NCBI GenBank assembly: GCA_017624835.1
Contig: JAGAMG010000041.1
Location: forward strand, 1 to 54,448
Length of the DNA stretch: 54,448 bases
Source: Lachnospiraceae bacterium
Lineage (GTDB): Bacteria > Bacillota > Clostridia > Lachnospirales > Lachnospiraceae
Direction: 5' to 3'
Shown piece by piece: positions 17,460 to 25,849 of this stretch. The notes below the pieces were generated by a model. It made no database searches and was not told the origin of the DNA. It saw only the letters and a list, made by a program, of their open reading frames with translations. Both the position numbers and the translations under genes were made by a program. Every line of letters starts with the position of its first letter. Positions within the stretch are counted from its first letter, which is position 1.

Positions 17460-17624
17460 ATGAAAATGGATGCGAAGTGGGTGATGTGCCCCAATTGTCA
17501 CAACAAAACAAGGCTACAGGTAAGGAGGGTTACGGTTATTATTCATTTGATGCTGTATTGTCCTAAATGTAGGCAGGAAAAGCTTGTGAATATCAGAAAT
17601 TACTGTGTGGAGGTTGTGGGATAA
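17460..17624 (+). CDS. Cysteine-rich KTR-family small protein
   Basis: 54 aa. Two CPxC knuckles (CPNC, residues 10-13; CPKC, 34-37) frame the diagnostic NKTRLQVR (15-22) and QEKLVNIR (39-46), matching the Cys_rich_KTR family of ~60-aa zinc-ribbon-like proteins. A GAGGTG site precedes the ATG. Relatives include a small ORF of Tn916-type conjugative elements, but no other mobile-element gene is visible here. The C-terminal tail usual in the family (PDAKTQSR-like) is missing, so it may be a diverged or shortened copy. Confidence 0.75.
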   Translation: MKMDAKWVMCPNCHNKTRLQVRRVTVIIHLMLYCPKCRQEKLVNIRNYCVEVVG

Positions 17625-17813
17625 CCTGAATTAGTTTTCTTTCTGGCACAGGAACAGTCTGTGGAGGAAATTTCTGCAGGCGGAGTAAAAGGTTAGGGAT
17701 TAAGGGGGAACAGGTATGTTAAATAAAATTTTTGTACGGATAATACTATTTATAACTTTTTCTGTTTCTTTAAGGAATCCTGTTCCTCTTTTCCTAATTA
17801 TAGGTACGAGCAA

Positions 17814-17842
17814 TTGACTTTTTCATCTGAAATTTATATACT
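17814..17842 (+). promoter_or_regulatory. Promoter of the HAD phosphatase gene
   Basis: TTGACT and TATACT are separated by 17 bases. The expected start near 17849 lies only 3 nt before a strong hairpin. Confidence 0.65.
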
Positions 17843-17851
17843 AATAAACAG

Positions 17852-17881
17852 GGACGGCGTTTCGACGGCGTCCTATTTTTC
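17852..17881 (+). promoter_or_regulatory. 5' stem-loop with UUCG loop and T-run
   Basis: GGACG/CGTCC and CGT/ACG stack around a TTCG tetraloop with one G-G mismatch, then TATTTTTC. It looks like a terminator, but it directly follows the promoter at 17814 and precedes the HAD start by 19 nt. It could be an mRNA 5' stabiliser, a premature terminator, or the end of the KTR transcript. Confidence 0.65.
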
Positions 17882-17899
17882 TAAAAGGATAATAGATAC

Positions 17900-18706
17900 A
17901 TGAAAAAGAAAAAACTTCTCTTCCTGGATGCCGACGGCACCATCTTGGACATTAAGCGGGGCGTAGCCCCGGATATACCCAATGCTATCAAACAGCTTAC
18001 TGAAAATGGACACATGGTCTTTTTGTGTACGGGAAGAAGCCGTGCCTTTGTGCCCCGTGAATTGGAAAAATTGCCTTTCACAGGCATGATTACCAATCTT
18101 GGCGCTTATATAGAATATCAAGGAAAGCCGGTATATGAAAAGGAAATATCTCTTGCAGATGCGGCATATGCAATGAAAACCTTGCGAAAATATGGCTTAG
18201 TACCTGTTATGGAAGGAAATACCCATATGTACTATGATAAGGCGGAATATCACACAGGAGTGGATTGGTATGCGGATTTGATTACTCAGGAGATAGGGGA
18301 GCGGTGGCGTCCTATTTTAGGAAATGAAGATAGTCTACATATCAACAAAATAAGTGCGAAACGCTTGCCGGGATGCAATGCGGAAGCTGCCTGCCGAGAA
18401 CTTTCCTATTTATTTGATTTTATTTGGCATGAGGGAGCTTTTGTGGGAAGTACCATAGAAATGATTGCCAAAGGACATTCCAAAGGGTTGGCAATAGCTA
18501 TTATGTGTGGGGTATTGGGAGTGGATAAGCAGGATACGTTTGCTTTTGGTGATAGCAATAATGATTTAACCATGTTCCAGGTAGCAGGAAATAAAATCGC
18601 CATGGGGGATGCTTCCTCTGAACTGATGTCAGCAGCGGATTATGTGACTGCAACTGCGTTTGAGGGGGGAATTACAAAGGCGTTAAAATATTATGATTTA
18701 ATTTAA
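17900..18706 (+). CDS. HAD superfamily hydrolase, Cof/IIB type
   Basis: 268 aa. Motif I DADGT (10-14, nucleophile D10), motif II TGR (44-46), and motif IV GDSNND (217-222) are intact, with K201/K205 in the motif III region. The cap insertion between ~85 and 185 marks the Cof-type group that removes phosphate from sugar phosphates, FMN or PLP. Cytoplasmic. Single-gene unit with its own promoter and terminator. Confidence 0.9.
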   Translation: MKKKKLLFLDADGTILDIKRGVAPDIPNAIKQLTENGHMVFLCTGRSRAFVPRELEKLPFTGMITNLGAYIEYQGKPVYEKEISLADAAYAMKTLRKYGLVPVMEGNTHMYYDKAEYHTGVDWYADLITQEIGERWRPILGNEDSLHINKISAKRLPGCNAEAACRELSYLFDFIWHEGAFVGSTIEMIAKGHSKGLAIAIMCGVLGVDKQDTFAFGDSNNDLTMFQVAGNKIAMGDASSELMSAADYVTATAFEGGITKALKYYDLI

Positions 18707-18750
18707 AACAAATTATATACGAAGGAAATATACCAAGAGCCATATATACA

Positions 18751-18802
18751 AAGAACCATCTGGGTAGTGATAAAAAATTGCTACCCGGATGGTTCTTTTT
18801 TT
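18751..18802 (+). terminator. Rho-independent terminator after the HAD gene
   Basis: AGAACCATC-T-GGGTAG pairs with CTACCC-G-GATGGTTCT, followed by seven T. It lies between convergent genes. Confidence 0.9.
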
Positions 18803-18816
18803 GTGTTGTCCTCGCG

Positions 18817-21800
18817 TTAAAGTGCCTTTTGTTTAATTAACTGAATCATAGCTTCTGCCACGTCCGCATCAAACTGGCTGCCTTTTCCATTCTCCAATTC
18901 CTGAAGAATATAATCTATAGGCAGTACATCACGGTAACTACGCTTGGAGGTCATGGCGTCATAGGAATCCGCTACGCTGATAAGACGAACCAGATAGGGA
19001 ATTTCATCCCCCTTAATTCCATCGGGATAGCCGCTTCCATCCATTTTTTCATGATGCCATCTTGCACCCTGTTCGATATTGGCGATACCCTTGAAGTTTT
19101 TCAGAATATCATAACCGATTTCGGGATGCTTTTTCACTAAGGCGAATTCTTCCTCTGTAAGCTTTTGCGGCTTGTTGATAATAGTATCGGGAACACCTAT
19201 TTTTCCGATGTCATGAAGTAGTCCCATAAAGTAAACGGTATCCTGATCAGCAGCGGATAAGCCCAGCTTCTTTGCCAGCTTCTTGGAATATCTTGCTACT
19301 CGGATGGAGTGTCCCTTGGTGTAGGCATCCTTGGCATCGATGGTTTGAGCTAAAGTTGTCATTGCCTGTAAGGATAACATTTCCATTTCGCTGGTCTTGG
19401 TTGCTACCTCGCCCTGCAAATAGCTTTGTAGCTGGTCTGATTCCATAATACGGTTGATTCGCTCCAGCATGATATCCGGTACAAAGGGTTTGCGGATGAA
19501 GTCCATTGCACCTGCCTTCAGACCATTCAGTTCTGTTTCTGTATCAATATCCGCGGATAAGAATACCACCGGAATATTTCGGGTACGTCTTTTGCTTTTC
19601 AGATGCTCTAAAACTTCAAAACCGCTCATGCCGGGCATGTGAATATCCATTAAAATCAAGTCCGGTAGTGCTTCTGCAATAATGGCAAGAGCCTCCGGAC
19701 CACTGCCGGCGCAGGTTACGCGATAATATTTCTCCAAAATCTTCTTGGCAGTTTTTAGACTGCTCTTATCATCATCCACAATCAGTAAGCTATAAATCTC
19801 CGGTGTTTCCGGCTGATTCTGTGCATCCTTGGCTTTGATAAACAGGGTACTGATATTGTCTAAAAGCTCTCCATATACATTCATCGCATGGTCGTGGTTG
19901 GCTCGGATGTATTTGATATCCTCTTCCTTGGCGGCATTTTCCAAGTTCTTTGCAAGGGCGGAAAGCTCTTCCGCACCGATGGATTTGGCAGTGCTCTTCA
20001 AGGTATGTGCAAAAATTTGATAATTTGCCCAATCCTGGCTTTGGAAAAATTCTTCCATGGAATGTCTGCAGTCGGATTCTAAAAAGGTTTTTACAATATC
20101 CAAATAAAAATCCTTGTCCCCACCATAGAAGGAAAGCCCCAGCTTAGTGTTCAGGAAGTTAATACTTTCAATATTGTTGATACTGCCTGTGTTCTTAATT
20201 TCTCCGCTGGATAGAATTAAATCCTCCGGCAGATATTGTTTCAAAAGCTTTAAGAGCTTATTTTTTTGAATGGGCTTGGACAGATAATCCGTAAATCCAT
20301 ATTGCAGATATTCCTCTTTGGCGCCCATAACTGCATTGGCAGTAAGGGCGATAATGGGCATATCCTGTGATTTGCCATCAGCCATTTCCTGAATGTGACG
20401 AAGGGTTTCGATACCATCCATTTCCGGCATCATATGATCCAAAAAGACGATATCATAATGACTCATGCGCAGTCTCTTAAGACATTCCCTGCCACTGGTA
20501 GCGGTATCTACACGAATAAGTGTATTTTTCAAAAGTCCGGAGAATACCTTCAAATTCATGGGCACATCGTCCACCATAAGAATGCGGGCATTGGGAGCAA
20601 AGATGGAGGTTTCCATATCCGATGTATGCTGCTCAAAATCCTTTGACAGGCTGCCAATAGGAGTATCAATCACAATTTGCTGGGGAAGGGTTACCGTAAA
20701 GGTGGAACCGCTTCCGTAACGGCTTTTAACAGAAATATTGCCGTTCATTAAGGTTACCAGATTGTGCACGATGCTAAGTCCCAGTCCGGAGCCTTCAATA
20801 TGATGGGTCTTGGAATCTTCAATGCGGCTAAAGGATTTAAAAAGTAAGGGAAGGGCTTCTTCGCGAATACCCATGCCGGTGTCTTCCACGGTTAATTCCA
20901 AGAGTAATTCATTGGCACCTGTTTTGGTGCCATCAACCTTTAATGTCACTGTACCGGTGTTGGTATATTTGATGGCATTGGTTAGCAGGTTAATCAAAAT
21001 CTGGCGAATACGCACCTCATCACCGTGCAGGCGATTGGGAAGGGATTCTTTACAATGAATCACTAAAAGAAGATCCTTTTGATCCGCTTTGCTTTTCACA
21101 ATGCTGCAGCTGTCATTAATGACGGAAGCAAGGTCATAATCCATTGGTACAATACGCATTTTTCCGGCTTCAATCTTGGAATAATCCAAAATGTCGTTTA
21201 CAGTAGCTAAAAGGCTTTTGCCGGCTGTCTGGATTTCCTCAGTATATTCCCGAATATTGTTTTCAGCAGTTTCCTCAGCAATCATTTCCGTAATACCCAA
21301 AACGGCATTGATGGGGGTTCTGATTTCATGGGACATTGCAGTCAGGAATTGAGCCTTTGCTTCGCTGGCATACAGGGCTTTTCGGCGAGAGTGCTCCGTA
21401 CGCAATACATCAGTCAGAGCCTGCGCTGATGCTGCCAATAGCAGAATGATTAAGCCGTAGCAGAGGATTCCGCCGCTGGAAAGTCTTGTTTTATTTAAAG
21501 CACTGATAAGCTGTATGCTGGATGCCAAAGCAACACCGCAGATTCCATAGGCTATAATGCGATAACTTTGAATGTGCTTATTTTTGAAATCCAAGAGTAT
21601 GGTAATAATAGTCAAAAGAATCAGTAAGGCAAATATAAGGTAGGTGGTTCCATGCATATCTGCCTGATCTTTTTTGTTTGTAATAATACAAAATGTAGTA
21701 AATACAAAATTAAAAATGGTTGCAATTTCAAGAGCTACATAATAAATATGGTAGCGTTTATTTTGCACATTGTTAAGATAGATGGCAAAAGGAATGGGTA

Positions 21801-22560
21801 TCAGGGCTAATAGGAAGCCTGAAAAGGCACTTGTAGCTGATACATTGGGAAAGAATGCCTGTCGGATTTTGGTCTGGGTAATAATCCACATGGATGTGGC
21901 AATAACGCACCAGCCCAAATAGGGCAGATGGCTTTGGGATTTAAATTTGTATTCCAGCACCCAGCTGACAAATAAGCTTCCTAAACCTAAAAACAGCATA
22001 AATACAGCAGGAATTAAAGTGTGTAAATTTTCGTAAAAAAGCCCATATACGATGCCAAGCTTATCGCCGTATAATACACTGCGCATAACACCCTTATAGG
22101 AGGAGTTGGTGCAGATGTTTACACGAAGCGTTTGACCGGAATCGGAGGGCTCCAAGGGCACAAAGATGTATGTGCTGGCACTGGAAAGTCCAAAGGGTCT
22201 TGTATCCTCGGTAGAAAAGCTTGTCCGAAGGGTATCTCCGATATAAATCTCCATGTCCTGCTTAGAGGTTCGAAAGCACAGCCACATATGAGAAGGAAGT
22301 GCTTCGGGCAGTACTTTTTCCAATATGGCAGTTTCCCCGGCCTCCACATCACAGGTGCCGGGAAGCTCAATGGGCACTTTTTCACCGGTATAGAGAACCT
22401 GTGTCCAGCCGGTGTCAAAGCTTTCGGAAAAATAATCCTGAGGATTACGTTCGCTGGGTAAAAATATCTGGGAAAGAATAAACCAGAGACAGAGAGCAAA
22501 AAACATGCTCAGATATATGATTTTGATGGTAAATGCCAATTTTTCGTTGTTCTTTTTCAT
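18817..22560 (-). CDS. Hybrid sensor histidine kinase with REC, HPt, REC and HD-GYP domains
   Basis: 1247 aa from the ATG at 22560 (a GTG three codons upstream is possible; GGTGAT precedes the ATG). Order: N-terminal membrane helix; extracellular jelly-roll-like sensor (~35-165); about seven membrane helices (~175-385), a 7TMR-DISM-like layout; HisKA with MSHEIRTP (H411); HATPase_c with DTGMGI and GSGLGLSI; REC1 (D708, FLDHMMPEMDG); HPt (H852, AHTLKSTAKSIG); REC2 (D972, LMDIHMPGMSG); HD-GYP (HD at 1116-1117, later HHEKMDGSGYP). A whole phosphorelay and a probable cyclic-di-GMP phosphodiesterase are thus on one chain. HD-GYP output is inferred from intact motifs. The ligand is unknown. It is transcribed alone. 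Confidence 0.92.
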   Translation of the reverse strand: MKKNNEKLAFTIKIIYLSMFFALCLWFILSQIFLPSERNPQDYFSESFDTGWTQVLYTGEKVPIELPGTCDVEAGETAILEKVLPEALPSHMWLCFRTSKQDMEIYIGDTLRTSFSTEDTRPFGLSSASTYIFVPLEPSDSGQTLRVNICTNSSYKGVMRSVLYGDKLGIVYGLFYENLHTLIPAVFMLFLGLGSLFVSWVLEYKFKSQSHLPYLGWCVIATSMWIITQTKIRQAFFPNVSATSAFSGFLLALIPIPFAIYLNNVQNKRYHIYYVALEIATIFNFVFTTFCIITNKKDQADMHGTTYLIFALLILLTIITILLDFKNKHIQSYRIIAYGICGVALASSIQLISALNKTRLSSGGILCYGLIILLLAASAQALTDVLRTEHSRRKALYASEAKAQFLTAMSHEIRTPINAVLGITEMIAEETAENNIREYTEEIQTAGKSLLATVNDILDYSKIEAGKMRIVPMDYDLASVINDSCSIVKSKADQKDLLLVIHCKESLPNRLHGDEVRIRQILINLLTNAIKYTNTGTVTLKVDGTKTGANELLLELTVEDTGMGIREEALPLLFKSFSRIEDSKTHHIEGSGLGLSIVHNLVTLMNGNISVKSRYGSGSTFTVTLPQQIVIDTPIGSLSKDFEQHTSDMETSIFAPNARILMVDDVPMNLKVFSGLLKNTLIRVDTATSGRECLKRLRMSHYDIVFLDHMMPEMDGIETLRHIQEMADGKSQDMPIIALTANAVMGAKEEYLQYGFTDYLSKPIQKNKLLKLLKQYLPEDLILSSGEIKNTGSINNIESINFLNTKLGLSFYGGDKDFYLDIVKTFLESDCRHSMEEFFQSQDWANYQIFAHTLKSTAKSIGAEELSALAKNLENAAKEEDIKYIRANHDHAMNVYGELLDNISTLFIKAKDAQNQPETPEIYSLLIVDDDKSSLKTAKKILEKYYRVTCAGSGPEALAIIAEALPDLILMDIHMPGMSGFEVLEHLKSKRRTRNIPVVFLSADIDTETELNGLKAGAMDFIRKPFVPDIMLERINRIMESDQLQSYLQGEVATKTSEMEMLSLQAMTTLAQTIDAKDAYTKGHSIRVARYSKKLAKKLGLSAADQDTVYFMGLLHDIGKIGVPDTIINKPQKLTEEEFALVKKHPEIGYDILKNFKGIANIEQGARWHHEKMDGSGYPDGIKGDEIPYLVRLISVADSYDAMTSKRSYRDVLPIDYILQELENGKGSQFDADVAEAMIQLIKQKAL

Positions 22561-22590
22561 AGGTATCACCGTATCTTTCGAATTTGGGTA

Positions 22591-22704
22591 GTTTCAACTC
22601 GCAAACCCGCGCTTCGCGCTTATTGTCTGCTGCGCAGACGGTTTGCTCGTTGAACGTGCAAGAAAAACAAATGCCGCTGCGCGTCGCTTGTTTTTCTTTT
22701 GCAC
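22591..22704. repeat. Compound foldback in the kinase 5' leader
   Basis: GTTTCAAC..GCAAACC (22591-22607) pairs with GGTTTGC..GTTGAAC (22640-22655), enclosing two small hairpins: GCGC-TTC-GCGC (22609-22619) and GTCTGC-TGC-GCAGAC (22625-22639). Next to it, GTGCAAGAAAAACAA (22656-22670) pairs with TTGTTTTTCTTTTGCAC (22688-22704). The block lies between the kinase start and the divergent promoter at 22750. It could be a structured 5' UTR or a small dispersed foldback element. Confidence 0.7.
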
Positions 22705-22749
22705 TGTCCACATTATAACATTTGTATTACACTTTTTCTAGTATCTTAC

Positions 22750-22778
22750 TTGTCAAAAATGGGGGAGAGTATTATAAT
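22750..22778 (+). promoter_or_regulatory. Promoter of the 79-aa gene
   Basis: TTGTCA and TATAAT are separated by 17 bases. The ATG at 22828 is ~44 nt past the expected start. Confidence 0.7.
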
Positions 22779-22827
22779 TGTAGCGAAATTTAAGTTTTAT
22801 TGTATGATAGGAAAGGAGATAGGGACG

Positions 22828-23067
22828 ATGAAGATTTATAATGTAAAAGATGTGGACGGATTTTTTAAAGTGATTGATAGCTGTGAAGGCAAGGTTGAGT
22901 TAATTACAGGTGAAGGTGACCGCCTGAATTTAAAGTCCAAGCTTTGTCAGTATGTTTCTTTGACCAGCCTTTTAAAGTCCGATGTGGAAATCCCTGAGTT
23001 GGAAGTAGTGGCTTATGAAGCCGGTGATACGGAGAAGCTGATTCGATTCCTGATGGAGAATCAATAA
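22828..23067 (+). CDS. Small conserved protein of unknown function (79 aa)
   Basis: Start at 22828 is chosen because AAAGGAG is placed correctly; an upstream extension to 22699 would cross the promoter. The sequence (MKIYNVKDVDGFFKVIDSC, then VELITGEGDRLNLKSKLCQY) is acidic and soluble. I recall close relatives in many Lachnospiraceae, sometimes labelled 'polyA polymerase' without visible basis; no catalytic motif is seen. Monocistronic with its own promoter and terminator. Confidence 0.8.
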   Translation: MKIYNVKDVDGFFKVIDSCEGKVELITGEGDRLNLKSKLCQYVSLTSLLKSDVEIPELEVVAYEAGDTEKLIRFLMENQ

Positions 23068-23094
23068 ACAGGGTCTATAATATTAAGAAGAAAG

Positions 23095-23148
23095 AGGACT
23101 GAATCCGGTGTTCATGTAATGATGAGTAAGCCGGAATCAGTCCTTTTT
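23095..23148. terminator. Bidirectional terminator
   Basis: AGGACTGAATCCGG pairs with CCGGAATCAGTCCT (one mismatch), followed by TTTTT. It separates the 79-aa gene from the convergent AraC gene. Confidence 0.85.
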
Positions 23149-23167
23149 GTGTGAAGCTTGTTCTGGT

Positions 23168-24043
23168 TTATCTGGATTCCTTTGCAGATTTATCCGGTTG
23201 CATGGATTGACGGTATTTTAATGGAGTAACGCCGGTGGTCTGTCGGAATATTTTCTCAAAATAAGTGATGCTTTCAAAGCCTGAATTGCCTGCAATGTCG
23301 GTAATACTGTCATCGGAATTGGCAAGCAGCTCTTTGGCATGATTAATACGTTGAATATTAATATATTCAGTCAGCTTAAAACCGGTTACTTCATTAAAAA
23401 TATTACTAAGATATCCTCGGCTTACAAAAATATGGTCTGCTACCTGCTGCAAGGATATGGGCTCCATGAAATGCTCTTTAATATACATGGTTGCTTCATT
23501 TACCTTTGTATGCTTGGCGGATTTGGATACTACAGTGGAGGTGGTTTTGGCGGCAATTGTGCTGCATCTGGAAATCAGGATGAGTATTTCCGTCAATTTC
23601 ATTTTTATTGCAACCTCGTAATTGGCCTGTTTTGTAGCCATCTCCTGATAAATATCGTCGTATAGTCTGCGTAGATACTTTTGCTTGTAGGAATCCAATT
23701 GGATTACCGGTTGATTAAAATAAGAGTCCAGGGGGGGCATCCCGGTCTGGCGAAGAAAAGGATTTAGCCATTCTTCGTTCAATATAAGTAGAATTCGCTC
23801 ATGGCTGTCAGTGGAAATGACGCTGGAGGTTCGGTGGATAGTTCCGGAAGGAACTAGTACCAGAGAACCCGGGTTAACATGATAAGTCTGCCCGTCAATA
23901 AAGTAAAAACGTTCTCCCTGTATTAAATAATATATCTCATATTCTCTATGTAAATGCTGCTTTTTCATGTTGTAGGAGTTCTTTTGTACAATATGTGATA
24001 TGCGAAAATTCTTTGTTCTTTCTTCAAAGATAATATTTTTCAT
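23168..24043 (-). CDS. AraC family regulator, probable activator of the pectin locus
   Basis: 291 aa from the ATG at 24043, chosen over a start 42 nt upstream because AAGGAG is 7 nt before it. The N-terminal cupin (HLHREYEIYYLIQGERFYFIDGQTYHVNPGSLVLVPSGTIHRT) is a sugar-sensor type. The C-terminal double HTH is clear (ISLQQVADHIFVSRGYLSNIFNEVTGF; ITDIAGNSGFESITYFEKIFRQTTGVTPLKYR). It is divergent from GH28 and the long operon, the usual place for a local activator responding to pectin oligosaccharides. Confidence 0.88.
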   Translation of the reverse strand: MKNIIFEERTKNFRISHIVQKNSYNMKKQHLHREYEIYYLIQGERFYFIDGQTYHVNPGSLVLVPSGTIHRTSSVISTDSHERILLILNEEWLNPFLRQTGMPPLDSYFNQPVIQLDSYKQKYLRRLYDDIYQEMATKQANYEVAIKMKLTEILILISRCSTIAAKTTSTVVSKSAKHTKVNEATMYIKEHFMEPISLQQVADHIFVSRGYLSNIFNEVTGFKLTEYINIQRINHAKELLANSDDSITDIAGNSGFESITYFEKIFRQTTGVTPLKYRQSMQPDKSAKESR

Positions 24044-24136
24044 GAAATACTCCTTGTAACATGGTTTTTTGTTAAAAGTGCACAAAAAATGGCGTGATTT
24101 TTTTAACGTGCCCGTGCACCGTATGATAAATAAAAG

Positions 24137-24166
24137 TTGAAAACCGAAATATTTGGTGGATATATT
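24137..24166 (+). promoter_or_regulatory. Putative promoter of the GH28 operon
   Basis: TTGAAA and TATATT are separated by 18 bases. The -10 is imperfect, as expected for an activator-dependent promoter facing an AraC gene. Confidence 0.5.
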
Positions 24167-24247
24167 TGTAGATTATTATATAAGATTCGAGTAAAATTTG
24201 CAATGTGATGTGAAAAAGTTATAAAGGAACGAGGATGAACACAACAA

Positions 24248-25813
24248 ATGGAAGGGAAAATTCTATTTACCACCGCCAGAAGCTTTGGGGTAGAGCTTGT
24301 GGATGATAATGCGGATTACAGAGCGGAAAGCTATGATATCTATATAGATGGTGTCAAAAGAATGACAACCGAAAAAACCATTGAGTCCGTGTACGGATTA
24401 AAGCCTGATACAGATTATGTGGTACAGCTGGCAAGAGGAACGGATTTTTCAGAAAAAATCTCCGTACATACTGATTATGAATTTGTTACCTTAAATGTAA
24501 AGGAGTTTGGAGCAAAGGGAGACGGCGAGACAAATGATACAGCTGCCTTACAGGCGGCAATTCTCAGTTGTCCCGAGCACAGCCGTGTTTATGTGCCGGA
24601 GGGTGTATATCGATTTACCCATCTGTTTCTAAAGAGTCATTTAAAGCTGGAGCTTGCAGAGGGTGCAACCCTGTTGGCAATTCCTGATAAGACCTTGTTG
24701 CCCATACTTCCGGGCAGAATTGAAAGCTATGATGAAATCGGTGAATATCTTCCGGGTACCTGGGAGGGAAGTCCCTTAGATTCCTTTGCGAGTATTTTGA
24801 CAGGTATGTATATAGAAGATGTTGTGATTTGCGGAAATGGAATCATTGATGGAAATGCAAGCTTTGATAACTGGTGGGATAAGGAAAAGAGAAAGAACGA
24901 CCCGGCAAGACCGAGGATGTTATTTTTAAATCACTGTAAGAATGTGACCATTCAGGGTGTGACCATAAGAAATTCACCATCCTGGAATTTACATCCCTAC
25001 TTTTCAGAGAACATTCGGTTTTTAGATATTAAATTACAGTCACCTTTCAACTCCCACAATACGGACGGCATTGACCCGGAATCCTGCACGGATGTGGAAA
25101 TTGCCGGTGTGTACTTTACGGTGGGCGATGACTGTATCGCCATCAAGTCCGGCAAGATGTATATGGGGAAGACCTACCTGACTCCATCCAAGAATATTGT
25201 AGTTCGCAATTGTCTGATGGAAAGCGGTCACGGTGGCGTGACAATCGGCAGTGAGATTGCAGCCGGTGTGGACAATATTCTGGTAAAGAATTGCTTCTTC
25301 TTAAATACGGACAGAGGTCTTAGGGTAAAGACCAGAAGAGGCAGAGGAAAGGATTCCTATTTATCGGGAATTACCTTTGAAAAGGTAGTTATGGATGGTG
25401 TGAGAAGCCCTTTTGTGATTAATTGTTTCTACTATTGCGGTACGGATGGAAAGTCCGAGTATGTAGGTACCAAAGAGGCTTTGCCGGTGGATGACAGAAC
25501 GCCAAGAGTTGGTAAAATCAGGATTCGTAATGTGGAATGTCGAAACTGCCATGTGGCAGGGCTGTACTTCTACGGTTTACCGGAATCCAAGATTGAATGT
25601 GTTGAAATGACTAATGTTCATATTTCCTATGCAGAGGATGCCAAGCCCGGAAGAGCAGCCATGATGACGGGCTGTGAGACGGTTAGCAAAAAGGGTATCT
25701 TCGTGCGAAACGCTGATAAGGTTATCTTGAGAAATGTTACGCTGGAGGGCAACGAAGGCGAGGCAGTGGATCTTGATGGTGTAGAAGAGTGGAAATGGGT
25801 AGCAGATTTCTAA
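24248..25813 (+). CDS. Glycoside hydrolase family 28 (polygalacturonase-like), intracellular
   Basis: 521 aa. An N-terminal FN3-like domain (~1-78) is followed by the right-handed beta-helix. All GH28 catalytic motifs are present: NTDG (D273), GDDC (D294, D295), GHGG (H328) and RGLRVKT (R359, K361). There is no signal peptide, so it acts in the cytoplasm on imported oligosaccharides; an exo-polygalacturonase or rhamnogalacturonan-oligomer hydrolase role is likely. It heads the pectin operon, 36 nt before the binding-protein gene. The start codon is ~15 nt from AAGGAACGAGG, longer than ideal. Confidence 0.93.
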   Translation: MEGKILFTTARSFGVELVDDNADYRAESYDIYIDGVKRMTTEKTIESVYGLKPDTDYVVQLARGTDFSEKISVHTDYEFVTLNVKEFGAKGDGETNDTAALQAAILSCPEHSRVYVPEGVYRFTHLFLKSHLKLELAEGATLLAIPDKTLLPILPGRIESYDEIGEYLPGTWEGSPLDSFASILTGMYIEDVVICGNGIIDGNASFDNWWDKEKRKNDPARPRMLFLNHCKNVTIQGVTIRNSPSWNLHPYFSENIRFLDIKLQSPFNSHNTDGIDPESCTDVEIAGVYFTVGDDCIAIKSGKMYMGKTYLTPSKNIVVRNCLMESGHGGVTIGSEIAAGVDNILVKNCFFLNTDRGLRVKTRRGRGKDSYLSGITFEKVVMDGVRSPFVINCFYYCGTDGKSEYVGTKEALPVDDRTPRVGKIRIRNVECRNCHVAGLYFYGLPESKIECVEMTNVHISYAEDAKPGRAAMMTGCETVSKKGIFVRNADKVILRNVTLEGNEGEAVDLDGVEEWKWVADF

Positions 25814-25849
25814 ATAAACATTGCAGATTACGGAGGGAAAGCAAACAGT

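Noticed and set aside
17716-17817. 33-codon ORF with a hydrophobic stretch and GGGGGA upstream
   Set aside because: Too short and low in complexity, no recognisable family, and it overlaps the HAD promoter. Possible, but not supported.
22699-22827. N-terminal extension of the 79-aa protein
   Set aside because: The extension would cover the TTGTCA-17-TATAAT promoter, and the internal ATG at 22828 has a perfect AAAGGAG.
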